From NCBI RefSeq assembly GCF_030408435.1, contig NZ_CP047046.1, forward strand, positions 2,214,572-2,278,571: 64,000 nt of DNA, written 5' to 3'. The notes under the pieces are model-generated. The model was not told where the DNA came from. It made no database searches and saw only the letters and a list, made by a program, of their open reading frames with translations. Position 1 is the stretch's first letter. Each line of letters starts with the position of its first letter. Below are positions 46,090 to 54,031 of this stretch, in pieces. This stretch comes from Corynebacterium auriscanis (GTDB lineage: Bacteria > Actinomycetota > Actinomycetes > Mycobacteriales > Mycobacteriaceae). The position numbers and the translations under genes were made by a program.

Positions 46090-47538
46090 GGGCGTGTCAA
46101 GTTTTTGTGTGTGGAGGTTTGTTTTCTAGATGTATGGGGCGAATCGGTCGGGGTAGGCGACGATCATTTGGTTGAGTGCTTCCATCCAGCCGACGGTTGT
46201 TCTCCCTTCGATTATGCGTCCTGATTTATCTGGTTTCGGTGCCCCTTTCGCTTTCTTTGCACGCTTGAGTGCTCGCTTGTCTTCGATCGTGCAGATCGTC
46301 AACCACAGTGCTTTTACTGCAGCGATATCGTTGGGGAACTGGATGCGATTGCGGGTGGCTTTACGCAGTTCACTATTGAGTGATTCGATCGCGTTGGTCG
46401 TGTAGACCATTTTCCGCACCTGCGGGGTGAACTGCAGAAACGGTACAAACCTCTCCCAGGCGCGTTCCCATACCAAGACAGATTGTGGGTATTTCTTACC
46501 GAGTTCACTGTCAGCAAACCGGTTAAGCGCGCTGCGTGCTTCGGTCTCATTGACTGCCGTGTAGACCTCTTTTAGCGCGGCGGAGACGGCTTTGCGGTCA
46601 CCGTAAGCGACGTATTTGTTGGCGTTACGGATCAGATGCACCACACAGGTCTGCACGAGTGAATGCGGCCAGGTTGCTTCAATGGCTTCCGGCAGACCTT
46701 TAAGTCCGTCACAGGCAACGATGAAGACGTCTTCGATTCCGCGGTTGGCTAGTTCTGCGCATACCCCTGACCAAAACGATGCACCCTCATTGGCGGCAAC
46801 CCAGATGCCGAGGATGTGTTTGATTCCGTCGAGGTCAATGCCTACAGCAATGTGGGCCGCTTTGTTGACGACTCTGCCACCGTCGCGGACGTTGATGCGG
46901 ATGGCATCCAAAAACATGATGGGATAAAACGCATCCAGCTTGCGGTGCTGCCACTGCATGACGGCATCCAGCACCGAATCGGTGACGTTGCTGATCGTCT
47001 CATGGGACATATCCACCCCATAGGAGGTGTGAATATGGTGCTGGATATCCCTAATCGTCATGCCGCCGGCATACAAGGACACGATCATGTCATCCAGCTC
47101 TGTAATCCGACGGGCGCCTTTGGGAACCATTCGCGGGATAAACGAACCATCACGATCACGGGGAATGTCAATCTCGATCGGCCCGTAGTTCGTATCGACT
47201 GTTTTTGAATAACTACCATTGCGATGGTTTGTCTGCCCCGCAGCGGCCTTTGCCGTACGGTCACCGGATTCATAACCCAGGTGCGCCTCCATTTCAGCGG
47301 CCAGGCCGCTGTTGATCGATGACTGCAGCACCCCGCGGACAAGCGCGTTGATGTCGCCATCGGCAGCCTGGGCTAGCTCACCTATCAGTTTCGATAATTC
47401 CGGGCTCGCCATGATCCTGTTGGAAACAGCCTTAACCTGATCAGCGTTCTGATGTTTCTTCGGAGACATAGTTGTCATAATGGTTCATCCTTCAGACTAT
47501 GTGGTGGAACCCCACACACAAACCATCTGACACCCTCC
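46090..47538 (-). mobile_element. Complete IS256-family insertion sequence
   Basis: About 1.45 kb. The left end GGGCGTGTCAAGTTTTTGTG and the inverted right end GGAGGGTGTCAGATGGTTTG are imperfect inverted repeats, both continuing into TGTGTGTGG. The element is flanked on both sides by GGCTCGT (46083-46089 and 47539-47545), which looks like a 7-bp target duplication (IS256 elements usually give 8-9 bp). The transposase is full length, so the element may be active. It sits in the repeat-rich stretch between tRNA-Thr and tRNA-Tyr. Confidence 0.88.
46126..47478 (-). CDS. IS256-family (mutator-type) transposase
   Basis: 450 residues and uninterrupted. The N-terminal DNA-binding helices lead to the catalytic RNase H-like core with DDE candidates in MFLDAIRINV, VACDGLKGLPEAI and the late Glu of YTTNAIESLNSELRKATR, all typical for the family. 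The sequences CVVHLIRNANKYV and RNRIQFPNDIAAVKALWL are also standard blocks. It catalyses cut or copy-out transposition of the surrounding element. The start at 47478 (MTTMSPKKHQ) could instead be the ATG three codons later. Confidence 0.96.
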   Translation of the reverse strand: MTTMSPKKHQNADQVKAVSNRIMASPELSKLIGELAQAADGDINALVRGVLQSSINSGLAAEMEAHLGYESGDRTAKAAAGQTNHRNGSYSKTVDTNYGPIEIDIPRDRDGSFIPRMVPKGARRITELDDMIVSLYAGGMTIRDIQHHIHTSYGVDMSHETISNVTDSVLDAVMQWQHRKLDAFYPIMFLDAIRINVRDGGRVVNKAAHIAVGIDLDGIKHILGIWVAANEGASFWSGVCAELANRGIEDVFIVACDGLKGLPEAIEATWPHSLVQTCVVHLIRNANKYVAYGDRKAVSAALKEVYTAVNETEARSALNRFADSELGKKYPQSVLVWERAWERFVPFLQFTPQVRKMVYTTNAIESLNSELRKATRNRIQFPNDIAAVKALWLTICTIEDKRALKRAKKAKGAPKPDKSGRIIEGRTTVGWMEALNQMIVAYPDRFAPYI

Positions 47539-47597
47539 GGCTCGTCGATCTCGGCGCGCTTCCAACGCTCCCGGTAACGAACGACGTGGGAGCGAAG

Positions 47598-47755
47598 TAC
47601 CCACCGTCCACGCACCAGTCCACACCCCACCGCCCACGCACCAGCTCACACCCCACCGCCCACGCACCAGTCCACACCCCACCGCCCACGCACCAGTCCA
47701 CACCCCACCGCCCACGCACCAGTCCACACCCCACCGCCCACGCTCCAGCTCACAC
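47598..47755. repeat. 26-bp tandem repeat, six copies
   Basis: CACCAG occurs at 47613, 47639, 47665, 47691, 47717 and (as CTCCAG) 47743, exactly 26 bp apart, within units of CCACCGCCCACGCACCAGTC type. Units differ by one or two bases. A 26-bp period is not a multiple of three, so frames through it read shifting low-complexity peptides and are not genes. The repeats are contiguous, without spacers. Confidence 0.9.
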
Positions 47756-47813
47756 AATGTGCAGCAGAACTCTGACAAAATGACGCGTTTTTGTTGGACT
47801 TCTGCTGCACATT
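47756..47813. repeat. Long nested inverted repeat
   Basis: AATGTGCAGCAGAA (47756-47769) is perfectly complementary to TTCTGCTGCACATT (47800-47813). Inside the 30-nt loop, ACAAAA and TTTTGT form a second arm around TGACGCG. It directly abuts the 26-bp repeat array. It is not followed by a T-run on the plus strand, so it may be a small palindromic element and not a terminator. From 47814 to 48086 I see no gene. Confidence 0.8.
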
Positions 47814-48090
47814 TGTTAATCAGCTCAAAAAATCCGGCAACGGATTCAATAAAGGAACATCCACACCGAAATCAATCCGCGAACACCGGAGCGATCGGGA
47901 AAACCTCCTACACCCGTCTGCGCTCCCTGCCCCCATCATTTCTAAAAGCAGCCGACTACCAACACAACATCGGCACACAAAAAGGCACCATCAGATAAAC
48001 ACAAAAGGCCCGGCCGACGACACGCCGACCGGACACACTTTCTGTCCCTTAACCCCTTTTCTTTACTCAACCCAAAACGCACGAAAACAA

Positions 48091-48132
48091 AACCCGGTGG
48101 GACTGAAAGCTTTCAGTTTCACCGGGTTTTTG
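48091..48132. terminator. Bidirectional terminator after tRNA-Tyr
   Basis: AACCCGGT (48091-48098) pairs with ACCGGGTT (48121-48128), with an inner ACTGAAAG/CTTTCAGT palindrome (48102-48117). T residues flank both sides (GGGTTTTTG on plus, GGGTTTTGTTTT on minus). On the minus strand it follows tRNA-Tyr directly. Confidence 0.85.
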
Positions 48133-48133
48133 A

Positions 48134-48218
48134 TGGTGCCAGATGATGGATTCGAACCAACGTAGGCAATGCCGACGGATTTACAATCCGCTCCCTTTGG
48201 CCGCTCGGGCAATCTGGC
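48134..48218 (-). tRNA. tRNA-Tyr (GTA anticodon)
   Basis: 85 nt including an encoded CCA, minus strand. Acceptor GCCAGAT/ATCTGGC, anticodon loop TTGTAAA, a long class II variable arm (GTCGGCATTGCCTAC region) and T-loop TTCGAAT are clear. Confidence 0.95.
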
Positions 48219-48312
48219 GTGCACCTCAAGGGTGCGCTCGATACTTTACTATGAACTATCGCAAAAAGCACAAATCAGCAGTTCGGCTGGGCATTCTCCC
48301 GCGTCGGTGAGC

Positions 48313-48637
48313 CATGGTCTACCCGGTCACCCGACTCCCCCACGCGCCAGATTCAGCCACGCACCGGGTCAGCCACCCACCCGACTCCCCCACGCGTCGG
48401 ATTCAGCCACACACCGGGTCACCAACCCACCCGACTCAACCACGCACCGGGTCAGCCACCCACCCGACTCCCCCACACACCGGGGCACCAACCCACCTGA
48501 CTCAACCACGCACCGGGTCAACCACGAACCCGACTCCCCAACCCACCCGACTCCCCCACAAACCGGGTCAACCAAGCGCCAGATTCAGCCACGCACCAGA
48601 TCAACCACCCACCCGACTCCCCCACACACCGGGTTAA
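48313..48637. repeat. Degenerate Pro/Thr-coding-like tandem repeats next to the prenyl synthase gene
   Basis: Words such as CACCCGACTCCCCCACGC, GATTCAGCCACGCACC and CACGCACCGGGTCA recur about ten times with an irregular period near 25 bp. The array runs from 48313 into the last bases of the prenyl synthase gene (stop at 48634). No gene is supported within it. Low-level divergence between units suggests an older array than the one at 47598. Confidence 0.75.
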
Positions 48638-49656
48638 CCCAAGCGCTTCAGCGCAAATCCCAAAAGCTCCCGCAGCGCGCTAGTCGCCTCAGACTCAGGC
48701 AACTTACCCAACTCGGCTTCTGCCCTATCGCGGTAGATCTGAACCTGCTCCTGCGCGCGCTCACGGCCTTCGGAGCGCTTGATCAATTCAAGGGCTTCCT
48801 CCACCAACGCATCGTCTTCAACTGGCCCCGTAAGGATCTCTCGCAAGCGAGCACCCACTTCGTCATCCTGACGCATTGCATAGAGAACGGGAAGCGTGAA
48901 TACGCCCTCGCGCAGATCCGTTCCGGGTACCTTGCCGGATTCTTCGGGATCGGACCAAATATCGATGATGTCATCGACGATCTGGAAAACCTGGCCCATG
49001 TTGCGCCCAAATGCGTGCAGCGCATCGCGCACTTCCACAGGCGCGCCGGAATGCTCCGCCCCAAGGAAGCCGGCTGCGGCAATAAGCACGCCGGTCTTTT
49101 CCTGGATGACGGTCATGTAGTGCTCAATGGGGTCTTGCCCCTCTGCGCATCCCACGGTCTCGCGCATCTGCCCCGTAACCAGCTCACGGAACGTGGAAGC
49201 AAAGTGGCTAACAGTTGCGGCACCCAAGTCCGCAAGCATGTCCGAAGCCACCGCGAAGAGGTAATCCCCCGCCAGGATGGCAATGGAGTTGCCCCACCTC
49301 ATGTTCGCACTGTCAGCCCCGCGTCGTCGATCGGCTTCATCCATCACATCGTCGTGGTACAACGTGGCCAGGTGAGTCAGCTCCACCACAACCGCAGCCT
49401 TGTAAACCTCATCGGCCGTGGGCTTTTCCCCGTACAGCGCGGACAACAGGGTAAACACCACGCGGAACCGCTTACCACCGGCGATCGCCAAGTGGTTGAT
49501 CTTATCCGTCAGGAATGGCTCGCCTTCCATCAGCGATTCGCGCAGCAACTTTTCCGCCACCTCGACACGCGCCTGGAGCATCTCATTAAGCCCTGGGCTG
49601 CCCAGTTGCGGTGCTACCGGGGTAGATTTCACGGCGGCGTTTTCAGTGCTTGCCAT
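48634..49656 (-). CDS. Polyprenyl diphosphate synthase (menaquinone side chain)
   Basis: 340 residues of the trans-isoprenyl diphosphate synthase family. The first Asp-rich motif is in LYHDDVMDEADRRRG and the second in FQIVDDIIDIWSD; KRFRVVFTLLSALYG supplies the IPP-binding Lys/Arg. GAAGGAA precedes ATG 49656. It makes the polyprenyl diphosphate tail that MenA attaches to the naphthoquinone ring. In Mycobacterium the equivalent next to menJ is grcC1 (Rv0562). It is divergent from menJ. The chain length made cannot be read from sequence alone. Confidence 0.9.
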   Translation of the reverse strand: MASTENAAVKSTPVAPQLGSPGLNEMLQARVEVAEKLLRESLMEGEPFLTDKINHLAIAGGKRFRVVFTLLSALYGEKPTADEVYKAAVVVELTHLATLYHDDVMDEADRRRGADSANMRWGNSIAILAGDYLFAVASDMLADLGAATVSHFASTFRELVTGQMRETVGCAEGQDPIEHYMTVIQEKTGVLIAAAGFLGAEHSGAPVEVRDALHAFGRNMGQVFQIVDDIIDIWSDPEESGKVPGTDLREGVFTLPVLYAMRQDDEVGARLREILTGPVEDDALVEEALELIKRSEGRERAQEQVQIYRDRAEAELGKLPESEATSALRELLGFALKRLG

Positions 49657-49822
49657 TTCCTTCGGTCAGCCTCGTCATTCGTCGTGGATGTGTAAAAACT
49701 GCTCCATATGGAGCACAGTGCGACGTGCCGGGTATGGTGCCCTGCACGGCTCGCGCACATAAGTCTCGCAGATTCTTCAACTAGGTTACCTTAGCGCTTC
49801 GCAATTACCGATACGTGCCACA

Positions 49823-51130
49823 ATGACATTTATGTCTCGTACCATCTCCTCGGACGTTCTCATCGTCGGCGCCGGCCCAGCTGGCAGTGCGGCCGCCTGG
49901 TATGCAGCTCAAGCCGGCTACCACGTGGGCGTCGTCGATATGGCAAACCACCTCACCACCCCGCGCGACAAGACGTGCGGCGATGGCCTTACCCCGCGAG
50001 CTGTGGCGGCGTTACACCACATGGGCGCCCAGGGGGTTCTTGACGACCGGCCACACATTAACGGACTGAAGCTGCATGGTTTCGGAGGTTCGGTGACTGA
50101 ACCATGGCCGTCCACCGGCAGTTTCCCTACCCGGGGCTCGGCGATCGCCCGCACCGAGTTGGACTCAGCCCTTCTGCGCCATGCGGTTGCTGCGGGCGCG
50201 GAGTTTCACGGAGGCATCAAAATTCTCGACGCCACGCACGACCGCGCCAATCGCGTATCCGCAGTCACAGGGGTGGACCAGGCAACGGGAGAGCAGGTCA
50301 CGTGCCACTTTAAATTCCTGCTGTTGGCCGAGGGGGTGCGCAGTACGGTCGCGAGGAAGCTTGGTGTGCAGTGGTTGCGTGGAATGGTGCACGGTGTCGC
50401 CGCGCGTTCATACATCCGCACACCGCACGGCGATGAACCATGGATTCACTCGCACCTGGAATTGCGGGATGAATCCCATGTTGCGCAGCCCGGCTACGGC
50501 TGGGTTTTCCCGCTTGGCGGCACGCAGGCGAACCTGGGTTGTGGTGCGTTAGCCACCGCGAAACGCCCCTCCGGGGTGAATACCAAGAAACTGTTGCGCC
50601 ACTACGCTGAGCAGCTGCGCGAAGAATGGGCTATTGAAGGCGCACCCGCGCGTGTCACAAGCGCTCTTTTGCCCATGGGTGGGGCTGTCACACGGGTCGC
50701 GGGCGAAAACTGGGCCACCATCGGGGACACTGCTGCACTGGTCAACCCCCTCAATGGCGAGGGCATCGACTATGCCCTCGAATCCGCTCGTTTGGTGATT
50801 TCACTTTTACCCGACGCCCCACGCAATCCCCACGGATTGCTTTTCATGTGGCCGGCGATGTTGCGGGAAGAGTACGGCGAGGCTTTCAGCTTGGCGCGCC
50901 GCCTGGCGATGGGGTTGACAATGCCGGGGCTGATGTCTGCTCTGGGACCAGTGGGAATGCGGGGACCCCAGGCCCACGCAGTGATGGCGGTGGCCACCCG
51001 TGTGATGGGTAACCTAGTCTCCCCGCAGGACCGCGACGTGACGTCCCGCGTGTGGCGGGCGGTCGGGGCCTTGAGCGTGGGCGCGGACAAACTACTTGCC
51101 CAAGACGCGCGACCGTTATTCGGTCGTTAA
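49823..51130 (+). CDS. menJ: Menaquinone reductase MenJ (geranylgeranyl-reductase family flavoprotein)
   Basis: 435 residues from ATG 49823; the ATG three codons on (MSRTISSDV) is also possible. The FAD-binding Rossmann motif VLIVGAGPAGSAAA, the DKTCGDGLTPRAV block and the second FAD motif ATIGDTAALVNPLNGEGI are typical of the family. Rv0561c (MenJ) partly saturates the isoprenoid side chain of menaquinone, and the position here, between a prenyl synthase and menG, supports the same job. It is membrane-peripheral with no signal peptide. It ends convergent with menG. Confidence 0.88.
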   Translation: MTFMSRTISSDVLIVGAGPAGSAAAWYAAQAGYHVGVVDMANHLTTPRDKTCGDGLTPRAVAALHHMGAQGVLDDRPHINGLKLHGFGGSVTEPWPSTGSFPTRGSAIARTELDSALLRHAVAAGAEFHGGIKILDATHDRANRVSAVTGVDQATGEQVTCHFKFLLLAEGVRSTVARKLGVQWLRGMVHGVAARSYIRTPHGDEPWIHSHLELRDESHVAQPGYGWVFPLGGTQANLGCGALATAKRPSGVNTKKLLRHYAEQLREEWAIEGAPARVTSALLPMGGAVTRVAGENWATIGDTAALVNPLNGEGIDYALESARLVISLLPDAPRNPHGLLFMWPAMLREEYGEAFSLARRLAMGLTMPGLMSALGPVGMRGPQAHAVMAVATRVMGNLVSPQDRDVTSRVWRAVGALSVGADKLLAQDARPLFGR

Positions 51131-51262
51131 ATAGCGCTGTAACTGACGATGCGACCCGGAGTTTGAATGGGAAGGTGCCGTAGCCACGTGGCGCCGGAGC
51201 TACCGACTACCGCCGCAGGAACATGGTGCCGGAGCTACCCGTTCACGGCCCCTCAGCGCCAG

Positions 51263-51955
51263 CTAGTCTGCGCGTCGCGTGGCACTGTGTAGTGCAACAA
51301 TGCCTCCGGTGAGGTTCTGCCAGCCCACATTTTCCCACCCGCATTGCGCGATCTCGCGCGCCAATTCTTCTTGGTCTGGCCATTCGCGGATGGATTCAGC
51401 CAGGTAGATGTAGGCATCGGGATTAGAGCTCACGACCCGTGCAACCTCGGGCAGGGCACGCATGAGGTATTCCTTGTAGATCGTTTTGAACACGGGGATT
51501 ACGGGGGTGGAGAACTCCGCTACTGCCAACTTGCCACCGGGCTTGGTCACACGAGCCATTTCCCGCAAGCCGGCGCGGTAGTCGACGATGTTGCGCAAGC
51601 CGTAGCTGATCGTGACTGCATCGAAAGTGGCATCGGCAAAAGGCAACTGGGTTCCATCGCCGCAGATCTTGGGTACTTGGCGGTGGGCGCCCGCGCGCAG
51701 CATACCCATGGAAAAGTCGCAGGCAATACAAAACGCCCCGGTCTCGGCTAGCTCCTCAGTGGAAACCGCGGTTCCCGCGGCGAGGTCCAACACCACATCT
51801 CCAGGGCCCAGGTTCAAGCGCCGACGGGTACGCTTCCGCCACATACGATCTTGGCCAAAACTCAAGACCGTATTGGTGATGTCGTAATTCTTTCCCACAC
51901 CGTCGAACATCGACGCGACTTCGTGGGGCTTCTTATCCAAGCTCGCCCGTGACAT
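51263..51955 (-). CDS. menG: Demethylmenaquinone methyltransferase
   Basis: 230 residues of the UbiE/MenG family. SAM-binding motif [16 protein letters not shown], family signature [19 protein letters not shown] and the N-terminal [16 protein letters not shown] are present. It adds the ring methyl group in the last step to menaquinone. Upstream, TAAGAT lies 8 nt before the ATG and GAGG lies between them, so initiation could be leaderless or SD-led. It is followed at 51131-51262 by a short gap with two copies of GCCGGAGCTAC. Confidence 0.95.
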   Translation of the reverse strand: MSRASLDKKPHEVASMFDGVGKNYDITNTVLSFGQDRMWRKRTRRRLNLGPGDVVLDLAAGTAVSTEELAETGAFCIACDFSMGMLRAGAHRQVPKICGDGTQLPFADATFDAVTISYGLRNIVDYRAGLREMARVTKPGGKLAVAEFSTPVIPVFKTIYKEYLMRALPEVARVVSSNPDAYIYLAESIREWPDQEELAREIAQCGWENVGWQNLTGGIVALHSATRRAD

Positions 51956-52029
51956 AATCCCTCATCTTAGACGTGGTGACTCGCGCAGGGACAGCCGTGG
52001 GGGCGTTAAGAACCGAATGGTCTCGTCGG

Positions 52030-53472
52030 TTAGAACGGGGCAGCCTGGTCCGTCTCACTGGGGCGGCGCACTGAACCTTGCGCTGGTTCTGCAGCGCTGT
52101 GCTGCGCCCGGCGCTGGCTGGTCTGCTGCGCCGCGATCTGCGCGGGAGATTCCTGTGCCTTACGCAACCGCTCCCCAGCCGCCACTGCGAGAGCACCCGT
52201 ACTGGTAGCGGCAGCCATCATGGATTCCACATCCGCGGCCACACCCATGAAACGCTCCGGTGGCCCCTTGCGGAAGAACTTCCGAGAGAGCAACCCCTTG
52301 CGCCCGTGCATAACGATTGCCAGATCGTAGTAATCCAGTAACTGGCTGCACAACCCCGGCCACGACTTGGATTGCACCCCTTCAAATGCCGCGGCTCCAA
52401 AACCTTTCACACCGCGGTTAATGATGTCTTCAACTGCACTGGGCAGATCGCGTTCAAATGAATCCACATCCAGCAGGTGACCATTTACTCCTGGAGTAAT
52501 GAGGTCGATCGGCCCACCAGCACGCGGGCCGATGGTGGCCACGCCCGAGGCCTGTGCTTCCTGGATGGCCTGACAAAAAGTTTCAAACTGCCCCGCATGA
52601 ACGAAAATATCCAAGCTGGCAAAGGCCTGCGGCAGGTCATCCCCGTACATGCCACCCGTGAATACGGCGGTTGGCATGATTTTTTCCAAGTCTTCACGTT
52701 CTGGGCCATCACCGACGATAACCAATTGGATATCATCCCGGTCATCTAGCACCGCTAGGCGCTCCACGGACTTTTCAGCTGCCAAGCGGCCAACGAAGCC
52801 GACCACGGTCACCTGATCCGCGCCGAAGGATGCGACCTTTCCACTATGAAGGGCTGCGCGTTTGGAGCGCCCGGCGTCGAGCCACAAAGACCGCAAGTCT
52901 TCGCTGCGTTTAGCGGGGTTGAAACGGACGATGTCCACACCGCGGCCCCAATGGAAAACGTTGCGGACCTTGTGTTCCTCTAGCTCTTTGATAGTGACAG
53001 AAGACGGCGCCAAAGTCATGGTGCAGTTGTTGTGCAGTACGCGCGTGACGCGCCATGCGGCCTGGGACAACATGGCAGCGCCGTAGTTGTTCGCAAAACC
53101 CGCAACATCAGTTTGATAGACAGCCACGCATGGCAACCCTAGAGTTTTGGCAGCAGCCGCGCCGGCGGCGCCGAGAACAAAAGGGCTGGCGAGGTGAACC
53201 ACGTCCGGTTGGAAATCGCGCATTTCCGTCAGGACGCGGGGCAGTGGCACACCGATGGGCAGGGAGTTAACCCCCGGAACGTCCACGGCGGGTACGCGAG
53301 TGATGCGGTGGCCGAGGTAGTGCGTGATTTCTTCCTGCCCGTCCTTCGCAGCCGGCGCAATCACCAGGGCTTCGTGTCCATGACGACGCAGGTGCTCCAG
53401 CACGCGCAAAACGGAATTCACCACGCCGTTAACGACGGGCAGGAAACTCTCGGCGACGATTGCAACACGCAT
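52030..53472 (-). CDS. mgtA: GT4 mannosyltransferase of the MgtA/PimB type
   Basis: 480 residues from ATG 53472 (MRVAIVAESFLPVVNG), chosen because GAGAAGG is eight bases upstream; a GTG three codons earlier is less well placed. The N-terminal GVVNSVLRVLEHLRRHGHEA and C-terminal GGMYGDDLPQAFASLDIFVH plus QAIQEAQASGVATIGPRAGG (the E-x7-E region) are typical of GT4 enzymes. Rv0557 (MgtA) and its C. glutamicum counterpart transfer mannose from GDP-mannose to a glycolipid used for lipomannan. The same place beside menG supports this name. The last 80 residues are Ala/Gln/Arg-rich and seem variable. Confidence 0.85.
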   Translation of the reverse strand: MRVAIVAESFLPVVNGVVNSVLRVLEHLRRHGHEALVIAPAAKDGQEEITHYLGHRITRVPAVDVPGVNSLPIGVPLPRVLTEMRDFQPDVVHLASPFVLGAAGAAAAKTLGLPCVAVYQTDVAGFANNYGAAMLSQAAWRVTRVLHNNCTMTLAPSSVTIKELEEHKVRNVFHWGRGVDIVRFNPAKRSEDLRSLWLDAGRSKRAALHSGKVASFGADQVTVVGFVGRLAAEKSVERLAVLDDRDDIQLVIVGDGPEREDLEKIMPTAVFTGGMYGDDLPQAFASLDIFVHAGQFETFCQAIQEAQASGVATIGPRAGGPIDLITPGVNGHLLDVDSFERDLPSAVEDIINRGVKGFGAAAFEGVQSKSWPGLCSQLLDYYDLAIVMHGRKGLLSRKFFRKGPPERFMGVAADVESMMAAATSTGALAVAAGERLRKAQESPAQIAAQQTSQRRAQHSAAEPAQGSVRRPSETDQAAPF

Positions 53473-53551
53473 AGGATTCACCTTCTCCCACTGACTTCAC
53501 ATCCTCATGACCGCCGGGTAAAGCTTTGTGCAAATGATTCCGAACAGCGGT

Positions 53552-54031
53552 TTACGCGGGTGAAGTTTTGGCAAACAAACGAGACCTCAGGAGTAACCAT
53601 AGCCCGCCACCCACGAACAGCACTACCGCCAACGAACTGAGTGCCGGCAGAAAAGCCAATGTCCAACCGCGCCCGGCGACCTTCACGTTCTTGGGGTTGC
53701 TCTGCTGGTATTCCACGCGTACTTTCTGTCCTTTCACCAACCCCGTTGGGTACTTCAACCCCTTGTCCGGCTGGTGATAGTTACCTTGGCTGTCATGGAA
53801 CCGCACGGTTGTTCGCAAGGCACCAGTATCCAACACGTCGGCAGTCGCCGTTGCCCGATCGCGCGAGATCGCGTAGTCATCAATAGCCGCGGTCACAATC
53901 ATCCCCAGGCAAGCCAACACCCCAAAAATAGTCAACGCAATCACCAGCTGCCGGGCGCGACGCACCACCCGTTCCCGGCGTGGCAGGGCCGGCACTGATT
54001 GCTCCAAGGTAGCTTTGGCTGCTGGGTTCAT
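53552..54031 (-). CDS. DUF3592-type membrane protein
   Basis: 159 residues with two membrane helices, near 27-50 (QLVIALTIFGVLACLGMIVTA) and 125-148 (TLAFLPALSSLAVVLFVGG). Between them is an extracytoplasmic beta domain with TVRFHDSQGNYHQPDKG and KVRVEYQQSNPKNVKV, typical of DUF3592. The start overlaps the menD stop by 4 nt (ATGA), so the two are co-translated. Rv0556 occupies the same position in Mycobacterium. Function is unknown. Confidence 0.82.
   Translation of the reverse strand: MNPAAKATLEQSVPALPRRERVVRRARQLVIALTIFGVLACLGMIVTAAIDDYAISRDRATATADVLDTGALRTTVRFHDSQGNYHQPDKGLKYPTGLVKGQKVRVEYQQSNPKNVKVAGRGWTLAFLPALSSLAVVLFVGGGLWLLLRSRLFAKTSPA

Noticed and set aside
47598..47755. Possible CRISPR array
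   Set aside because: Units are contiguous without unique spacers and there are no cas genes nearby. The same applies to the arrays at 48313 and 56271.
47492..47783. Repeated peptide frames (GRWGVDWCVG type) on both strands
   Set aside because: They are produced by the 26-bp tandem repeat, whose period is not a multiple of three; no start signal.
53194..53640. 148-codon plus-strand frame over the mannosyltransferase start
   Set aside because: Antisense to mgtA and to the DUF3592 gene end; no supporting signals.
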